Shown piece after piece: positions 1 through 5,318 of a stretch of 5,318 bases of DNA. Each line of letters starts with the position of its first letter. Positions within the stretch are counted from its first letter, which is position 1. Source of the DNA: Flavobacteriales bacterium (lineage in GTDB: Bacteria; Bacteroidota; Bacteroidia; Flavobacteriales; Flavobacteriaceae); NCBI GenBank assembly GCA_003229235.1, contig QIIH01000297.1:1-5318 (forward strand), written 5' to 3'. Under the pieces are notes generated by a model that worked only from the letters and a program-made list of their open reading frames with translations, ran no database searches and had not been told where the DNA came from. Both the position numbers and the translations under genes were made by a program.

Positions 1-3000
1 TCACTAGCTCTTTAAAGGTGCTAAAATCTACAGAATAGCTTATTCCTGCACCTTGCTCGAAGTTTTGCTGCTCTCCTATAAACTGGATCTGTGCCTGCCT
101 ATTAAAGAAAGTCATTCTAAGGGTTCCGTCTTCGTTCATTAACCATTGAATCTCTACATCGCCAGCCACCTGAGACTCGCTTACTGAGTTTACGGGAATA
201 CCTACTTTCCCTTTAAATAAAATTCGTTCCGAAATATTGGCGCTAATGGTCGCTTCAAAGAAATCACTGGTCTCAACATCTGGACGACGCTCGCCAACAT
301 TATAAGCAACTCCCAAATTAAATTTTGCGTTATCGTCTTGTAAAAATTCATTTAAAATATTGGCAACAGATTGCGTTAATGTTTGGGTCCCAATCCCCAA
401 ATTTAAGCCACCAAAATCGGACTGAAATGTATTGGTTGCCAATAAGAAAATAGCTTGTTGTTCACGCTGTTCTTTAGAACTCAATTTATCTTCTAATTCG
501 TTGACAACGGCATTTGCTGAGCCAGGAAATTCGATAAAAAAGTCGATGGTTGGTTGTAATATTTCACCACTCAATTTTACGACAACATCTACAGGAATTT
601 TTCGGTTTGAGGTCGAGTTGTCCAGTAATACAGCAGGATTGGCCTCGGTACTATAACGCGCCTTTAAATCTAGGGCAGCACTTGATGGGCTACCATCCCA
701 AATTATTGTACCTCCTGGATCCATATCGATAACCTTATTATAAACTCCGCCATAGCGAAAATCATAGGTTCCGGAATACACATTAAAATCACCCCACATT
801 TTAAATTTCCCTAGCGTGTTGATCTCAATAAGTAAGATCCCTGCACCACGTCCTTTTAATGATGAACCGCTTTTTTGATCAATGACAATTTCTACTTCTG
901 CATTGTTGTTAATGTCTAAATCGAAGTTTAATTCTAAACCTTTCACCTCTTGGGCCTCTACAATAATACCATTTATACGCGCTGCTTTTTCTTCGGGAGA
1001 GATAAAATGAATATAGCTCTCTTCGCCTATGGCCTCAACATCGCTTAAAGGAATTTTAAACGAGGTATTTGGCTGAGTGGTCGCTGTAACATCTATCACT
1101 AGCTCATCTGTAGGGCCAGCAACACGGGCATTCCCAGAAATAAATGCCGTTCCGTAATACAAGGCATCTTCACTTGCCGGAGTATCTAGCACTACCAAAT
1201 TATCTGAATTTACCACTAAGTTTAAGTTCCACTTAGAGAAGTTAGTATGAGTGACGTCGCCCGTAAGTACACCTGTCGAATTATGTCGAGTATCGGTGAA
1301 ATTTATAGGGGTTAATGTAATGCGATTATTAGCGATAAAAACGTTGGAGCGAGACTCAAAATTGTAGTCCACATTTAAATAAGGAATACTAAGCCCCGAA
1401 TCGTCCAGCGTGATTTGACCAAATAAATCTGGAGATTTATAATTTCCTATCACTTTAGTTTTACCAGTAGCAAAACCACGAATATTTGTAATTACTTCAT
1501 CACCAAATGGGCTTAAGAACTTAAGATCTAATCGATTTAAATCTACAGTCATATCAATTGTGGGCTCACTTGGCCTAAGGTCGATAGAGCCTACAGCGCT
1601 TATAGACTGGATATCATTATTAGTCAGCGTGGTATTGATAGTATACTTTGTGAGATCTTCGTTGCCATTAACATCTAGCCGGAGATCTCCAAAGAATACA
1701 TCATTGATAACTATATCGCCAATATTTACATTCGAATCTGGATAATAAGAGCCGTCCTTTTGTAAAAAATTGAGCTTTCCATTCACTATGCCGCTTATGT
1801 CTAAGTTTTCGACCACCGGTGTTATTTTACCGATATCTACATCTTGAAAACGCACTTTTAAATCTTTATAGTTATCTTCTTTTAAAAATCCAGAAACAGC
1901 AATGTATTCGTTGTTGTGATTCATTACTAAGGAATCGATTCTTACATCCTTAAAATTATTATCAAAAACTATCTTATTACGTCTGTTGTTATGTTGGTTT
2001 ATATACCAGACATTGTTCTTAAACTCTATCGAGGACTTTTTTATACCAACCACAGATTTCCCCTCAGGATTAATCGTATGATATAAGGACAAATTGTAAT
2101 CGTCTGTATTATCAAAACCACCTTGAAACTTTGATCTAATAAACAGGGTGTCGTTTACAGTTACATTAATAAGACTAACATCACTAAAGTCATAAAAACC
2201 AGCATGAACCGAATCGATTTCGACATACGTATTAAAAAGAGGGTTGTCGTTATCTACTTGTAATTTTAAATCGCCCAGATAGTTGCCAAAGACTATTATT
2301 TCTGGCGAACTAAAACTGAGTTTAAACTCAGATTCATCACTTGACACACTCCCTCGAACTTTACTATTATCTCCTAACTTAATCTCTGGCACAAAAACAT
2401 CTACAATCTTGCTGTAAATTTCGAATTCGTAATCTAAATATTGACTGGTAATAACTTCCCTCGGAATATAATTGGCATAAATGCTACCAATGCTATTTCT
2501 GAATAAATTAGGCACATCCAGAATGTCGAACTTTCCGATAATACTTCCGTTTATAATATCAGGCGAATTGATCGAAATCTTACGTTCATCATCAACAAAA
2601 CTGGCCTCTACAGCCAAATCATCAAAATAATAATCGTCTTCTAAATTCTGATAGGTAGTTTCTTTAAGTTCTAAAACTCCAACCGCATTATCTATAGAAG
2701 TTCCGGTCATATCCATGAGTATGCTCCCTGTAAAAATACTTATACTATCACGCTCTATTAGGTTCAGTTCATAAAGGTCTGCATACTGAACAGTTGCTTC
2801 GAAATCGTAATTATTAGTCGTTTCAGAAACATCTATTAAACCTTCGAACTTAAGTTTTAAGTTAGGGTCGTCTATATCTAAACTACCGTTAAATAGTGGT
2901 TTTTGTAAATTACCCGATACTATGATATTCTGATAGTTGTACTCTTCAAAACTAAGAGCCGTTATGGTACCGTCTAAGGTCGTTTTAACTTTATCTACAG

Positions 3001-4324
3001 TAAAACCTTGACCATCAAAATTAACAGCAGCGGTCACATTCCCTAAAGCTTCAGCTCCTGTTAAGGCACCAATATCAAAGTCTTCTAAATTGAGAAAACC
3101 AGAATAACTAGCAGCATCGATATCCCGCATATTCCCCATTTTAAGGACAGTTTGGGCCTTTCCTAGTTTACTTTCTATGGATATGTCTGCATTGAGCCCA
3201 TTTTGTGTTACTGTAGAGGTCCCTTTTACCAAGAAGTTATCCATATGAGCAATCTCCTGCGGAAGCTCTCTCAATACATTAGGCAAAAATGCTCTTAAGT
3301 CGCTGTAGCTTGTTCTTATAAAATGATTTGTTCCGGTTATCGTAAAATTATCTGTGACTGAAAGTAAATCTACTGCTACAAAATTACCGTATACACGAGA
3401 ACTATTAAATTTAAGATCTGCATTTCTAAAGCTAAAATCGTTCATGGTACCTTTAAAAGCTCCAGAAACCGTAAGAGTCTTATTACGCCCAAACTCTTCG
3501 TAAAACGCTCTAAGGTCGTTGGTACTTACGGTAGACTCACTAATATCTGCGGCTATAGTGACATTGTTTAAAAAATTTGCTAAACCACTTTCACTGTAGT
3601 CCAAGACTGCATCTGCATACAAGGTAGACTCATTGGTTTTAAGCACTAATCCCTTTACATCCATTCGGTCTGGCGTATAGGTATAATGCGCAGAGAGATG
3701 GTTAACTGCGATGTTCTTTCTTTCATTAAAAGAAAGATTAATAATATCGACATCCACCACAGAACCAACAATACTAAAATCTTTTGACTCTAAGGCAAAT
3801 TGCTTTAAATCGAAAAGCACTTTGTTCTCCATGTTAAGGTCCGAAATCCTAATATGAGAATCGATAATGTTGATTCCGTCTGATTTTAACAAAAATTCTT
3901 TTTCAGATTCGGTTGTTGTACCACTATCAAACTTTCCTAATAAGACATAGAGATTGTCGTCTATCTCTCCCTCGTAGGTTGTCAAGTGAAAAGAAAGCCC
4001 TTCTAAAACTACTTGATCAAGATCTAGGTCGCCATTATATGCCTGCTTAAAACTGTAAATAGAAGACTTAAGTTTAGATACGAAAACCAATGTATCCTCA
4101 TGGTGATCTTCTACATAAAGCTCTTTAAAAACAATGTCGCCATTCCATGAAAGACCAATTCTGTCTATTTGAATATTGATATCGTAGGTTTCGTTTATGT
4201 TTTTTGTGACTTTTTTAGCAATTGCAGTTTGTACGGCAGGTATTGATATCAGCACAACAGCGACTATAAGCAATAGCAAGATTGCTAATAAAACTCGAAA
4301 TACTATTTTCTTAAATTTTTTGAT
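1..4324 (-). CDS. tamB: Translocation and assembly module TamB (DUF490 family), C-terminus cut by window edge
   Basis: In Proteobacteria TamB is an inner-membrane-anchored periplasmic protein that works with the BamA-like TamA in outer-membrane protein assembly and lipid traffic. Bacteroidota have a homologue thought to pair with the lipoprotein TamL. One frame of about 1441 codons runs without a stop to the left edge. Numbering from the ATC at 4324: a basic N-terminus (IKKFKK) leads into one hydrophobic anchor at about residues 8-28, followed by SIPAVQTAIAKKVT. Next come DHHEDT (73-78), a long region of short beta strands rich in Asp, Asn, Ser and Thr, and NLDISGIVNGKLNF (near 838-852). The conserved TamB C-terminal domain includes GRGAG and MWGDFNVYSGTYDF (about 1154-1187), GGTIIWDG (near 1203), EFPGSANAVVNEL (near 1263) and YSVDFSTFKEL at the edge. 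These last residues look near-terminal in the family, so little should be missing. No ATG, GTG or TTG precedes the anchor, so the start is uncertain: ATC at 4324 is chosen by family fit, and TTG at 4279 or ATT at 4342 or 4384 are alternatives. It is divergent from tsaD. The family call is firm; the start is not. Confidence 0.93.
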   Translation of the reverse strand, partial: MKKFKKIVFRVLLAILLLLIVAVVLISIPAVQTAIAKKVTKNINETYDINIQIDRIGLSWNGDIVFKELYVEDHHEDTLVFVSKLKSSIYSFKQAYNGDLDLDQVVLEGLSFHLTTYEGEIDDNLYVLLGKFDSGTTTESEKEFLLKSDGINIIDSHIRISDLNMENKVLFDLKQFALESKDFSIVGSVVDVDIINLSFNERKNIAVNHLSAHYTYTPDRMDVKGLVLKTNESTLYADAVLDYSESGLANFLNNVTIAADISESTVSTNDLRAFYEEFGRNKTLTVSGAFKGTMNDFSFRNADLKFNSSRVYGNFVAVDLLSVTDNFTITGTNHFIRTSYSDLRAFLPNVLRELPQEIAHMDNFLVKGTSTVTQNGLNADISIESKLGKAQTVLKMGNMRDIDAASYSGFLNLEDFDIGALTGAEALGNVTAAVNFDGQGFTVDKVKTTLDGTITALSFEEYNYQNIIVSGNLQKPLFNGSLDIDDPNLKLKFEGLIDVSETTNNYDFEATVQYADLYELNLIERDSISIFTGSILMDMTGTSIDNAVGVLELKETTYQNLEDDYYFDDLAVEASFVDDERKISINSPDIINGSIIGKFDILDVPNLFRNSIGSIYANYIPREVITSQYLDYEFEIYSKIVDVFVPEIKLGDNSKVRGSVSSDESEFKLSFSSPEIIVFGNYLGDLKLQVDNDNPLFNTYVEIDSVHAGFYDFSDVSLINVTVNDTLFIRSKFQGGFDNTDDYNLSLYHTINPEGKSVVGIKKSSIEFKNNVWYINQHNNRRNKIVFDNNFKDVRIDSLVMNHNNEYIAVSGFLKEDNYKDLKVRFQDVDIGKITPVVENLDISGIVNGKLNFLQKDGSYYPDSNVNIGDIVINDVFFGDLRLDVNGNEDLTKYTINTTLTNNDIQSISAVGSIDLRPSEPTIDMTVDLNRLDLKFLSPFGDEVITNIRGFATGKTKVIGNYKSPDLFGQITLDDSGLSIPYLNVDYNFESRSNVFIANNRITLTPINFTDTRHNSTGVLTGDVTHTNFSKWNLNLVVNSDNLVVLDTPASEDALYYGTAFISGNARVAGPTDELVIDVTATTQPNTSFKIPLSDVEAIGEESYIHFISPEEKAARINGIIVEAQEVKGLELNFDLDINNNAEVEIVIDQKSGSSLKGRGAGILLIEINTLGKFKMWGDFNVYSGTYDFRYGGVYNKVIDMDPGGTIIWDGSPSSAALDLKARYSTEANPAVLLDNSTSNRKIPVDVVVKLSGEILQPTIDFFIEFPGSANAVVNELEDKLSSKEQREQQAIFLLATNTFQSDFGGLNLGIGTQTLTQSVANILNEFLQDDNAKFNLGVAYNVGERRPDVETSDFFEATISANISERILFKGKVGIPVNSVSESQVAGDVEIQWLMNEDGTLRMTFFNRQAQIQFIGEQQNFEQGAGISYSVDFSTFKELV
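2316..2331. repeat. Perfect 16-bp palindrome inside tamB
   Basis: CTGAGTTTAAACTCAG reads identically on both strands. It lies within the tamB coding sequence, where it encodes part of ESEFKLSF, and has no loop, so it is a palindrome and not a hairpin of terminator type. No run of T follows that would suggest termination. No function is evident, and coincidence within an AT-rich coding region is the simplest reading. Confidence 0.5.
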
Positions 4325-4346
4325 ACCTACTAATGTTTTAATTTTG
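4319..4346 (+). promoter_or_regulatory. Putative Bacteroidota-type promoter for tsaD
   Basis: TAATTTTG at 4339-4346 matches the Bacteroidota -7 consensus TAnnTTTG exactly. TTTG at 4319-4322 could serve as the -33 element, with a spacer of 16 bases, slightly shorter than the usual 17-23. Transcription would then begin near 4350-4353. That leaves a leader of roughly 16-19 bases to the ATG at 4369, but almost none to the ATG at 4357, which favours the downstream start. The AT-rich sequence makes chance matches common, so this is a prediction from consensus and position only. Confidence 0.42.
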
Positions 4347-4350
4347 TAAC

Positions 4351-4383
4351 CAAATAATGTGCCAAGTAATGCCCGATCAAAAA
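4351..4383 (-). promoter_or_regulatory. Possible Bacteroidota-type promoter for tamB
   Basis: Read on the minus strand, TTTTTG (4383-4378) could be a -33 element. It is followed after 19 bases by ATTATTTG (4358-4351), which keeps the TTTG half of TAnnTTTG but has AT in place of TA. Transcription would start near 4346, giving a leader of about 20 bases to the ATC at 4324. The -33 part lies inside the first codons of tsaD. Spacing is good but the -7 box is imperfect, so confidence is modest. Confidence 0.27.
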
Positions 4384-5318
4384 TGTTTTATTCTCGCAAT
4401 AGAGTCTTCATGTGACGATACTGCAGCCGCTGTGATCAACAACGGTCACATACTCTCTAATGTTGTTGCCACTCAAAAAATTCACGAGGAGTACGGAGGC
4501 ATTGTGCCCGAACTTGCCTCTCGAGCGCATCAACAAAATATAGTTCCAGTGGTTTATCAGGCATTGCGTAAGGCAAATATCGATAAAAAAGACCTAAAAG
4601 CCATAGCTTTTACACGCGGTCCAGGACTAATGGGTTCACTTTTGGTTGGAACCTCATTTGCCAAGGCGATGGCAGCGGCTTTGAGCATTCCATTAATAGA
4701 TGTTCATCATATGCAAGCTCATATATTAGCACATTTTATAAAGTATCAAAACAAGCCAGTACCCACCTTCCCATTTTTGGCTGCTACAATTAGCGGGGGC
4801 CATACTCAATTGGTAAAAGTAACCGACTATTTTGAAATGGAACTGTTAGGGCAAACCATAGACGATGCTATTGGTGAAGCATTTGATAAGAGTGCTAAAA
4901 TTTTAGGTCTCCCTTATCCTGGTGGTCCAATTTTAGACAAGCTCGCACAAGAAGGAAATCCATTGGCTTTTAAATTTCCTAAACCAAAAGTTGGTAGGTA
5001 TGATTTTAGTTTTAGTGGTTTAAAAACTGCTGTGCTTTATTTTGTTCAGAACCACACACAAAAGGATCCAGATTTTGTTAAAGATAATCTGGTCGATATT
5101 TGTGCCAGTATTCAATATACCATAGTAGACTACTTAATGGACAAAATTGGAAATGTGGTTAAAGACACAGGAATCACCCAAGTGGCAATTGGTGGCGGAG
5201 TATCTGCAAATAGCGGAATACGTAAAGCTTTAGAAGAAGCCTCCAAAAATAAGGGCTGGACAACTTTTATACCACCTTTCGAGTATTGTACAGACAATGC
5301 AGCCATGATTGCAATGGC
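4369..5318 (+). CDS. tsaD: tRNA N6-adenosine threonylcarbamoyltransferase TsaD, C-terminus cut by window edge
   Basis: TsaD transfers the threonylcarbamoyl group from threonylcarbamoyl-AMP (made by TsaC/Sua5) to A37 of tRNAs that read ANN codons, forming t6A. It acts in the cytoplasm with TsaB and TsaE and belongs to the ASKHA fold (Kae1/Qri7 family). The signature motifs are all visible in order: IESSCDDTAAAV (11-22), HHMQAH (113-118, metal ligands H114 and H118), ISGGHTQL (141-148), DDAIGEAFDK (165-174), YDFSFSGLKTAV (211-222), IGGGVSANSGIR (274-285) and CTDNAAMIA (307-315, third metal ligand D309). No key residue is missing. 316 codons are present; family members are usually about 335-345 residues, so about 20-30 are cut off. 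The start at 4369 gives MPDQKCFILAIESS, the usual short lead-in. An in-frame ATG at 4357 would add four residues (MCQV), and a stop at 4339-4341 closes the frame upstream. A Bacteroidota -7-like element lies just before it. Identification is near certain. Confidence 0.98.
   Translation, partial: MPDQKCFILAIESSCDDTAAAVINNGHILSNVVATQKIHEEYGGIVPELASRAHQQNIVPVVYQALRKANIDKKDLKAIAFTRGPGLMGSLLVGTSFAKAMAAALSIPLIDVHHMQAHILAHFIKYQNKPVPTFPFLAATISGGHTQLVKVTDYFEMELLGQTIDDAIGEAFDKSAKILGLPYPGGPILDKLAQEGNPLAFKFPKPKVGRYDFSFSGLKTAVLYFVQNHTQKDPDFVKDNLVDICASIQYTIVDYLMDKIGNVVKDTGITQVAIGGGVSANSGIRKALEEASKNKGWTTFIPPFEYCTDNAAMIAM

Noticed and set aside
432..656. Plus-strand open frame of 74 codons
   Set aside because: It lies wholly antisense to the conserved C-terminal domain of tamB, its translation resembles no family I know, and no promoter or ribosome site stands out.
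550..732. Plus-strand open frame of 60 codons
   Set aside because: It is antisense to tamB and overlaps another spurious frame; the minus-strand frame here encodes the conserved GGTIIWDG region, which explains the sequence.
1560..1745. Plus-strand open frame of 61 codons with a hydrophobic stretch
   Set aside because: It is antisense to tamB. The hydrophobic run is a by-product of the complementary tamB codons, and nothing suggests an independent small membrane protein.
3716..3736. Inverted repeat CTTTCTTT / AAAGAAAG with a five-base loop
   Set aside because: It lies inside tamB, encodes the in-frame LSFNERK, is weak (A/T-rich 8-bp stem) and lacks a terminator-like T tract, so coincidence is the best explanation.
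1..4324. Possibility that tamB is broken by an internal frameshift or stop
   Set aside because: I translated the minus strand throughout: the frame at the N-terminal anchor and at the left edge is the same, with no in-frame stop and TamB-like sequence along the whole length.
1..5318. A novel multi-gene system, mobile element, CRISPR array or RNA gene
   Set aside because: All but about 44 bases are accounted for by two well-known housekeeping genes. I saw no direct-repeat arrays, terminal inverted repeats, tRNA-like or rRNA sequence.

Overview
This 5.3 kb window is typical of a marine or environmental member of the Flavobacteriaceae (Bacteroidota). The DNA is AT-rich and codon use favours A/T. 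The promoter-like elements resemble the Bacteroidota TTG/TAnnTTTG type, not the sigma-70 TTGACA/TATAAT type. Both encoded proteins read as flavobacterial orthologues. Genus cannot be assigned from the sequence alone.

Layout: two divergent genes fill nearly the whole window, and both run off its ends. From about 4324 down to position 1, on the minus strand, one uninterrupted reading frame of about 1441 codons encodes TamB, the inner-membrane-anchored translocation and assembly module (DUF490/AsmA-like superfamily). Its extreme C-terminus lies beyond the left edge. From 4369 to 5318 on the plus strand is tsaD (old names gcp, ygjD), the catalytic subunit that makes the N6-threonylcarbamoyladenosine (t6A) modification of tRNA. 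About 316 residues are present, and the last 20 or so lie beyond the right edge. The 44-bp gap between the genes, plus the first codons of each, carries two back-to-back promoter-like sequences. No stretch over 300 bases lacks a gene, and I saw no tRNA, rRNA, mobile element, CRISPR or terminator.

The two genes do unrelated housekeeping jobs: envelope biogenesis (TamB) and tRNA modification (TsaD). They appear to share only a promoter region. I do not see a novel multi-gene system here. The point most worth checking is the start of tamB: the open frame has no ATG, GTG or TTG before the membrane anchor. Translation therefore either uses a rare codon (ATC at 4324-4322 fits the family N-terminus best), starts inside the anchor at a TTG, or the start codon was lost by mutation or sequencing error.
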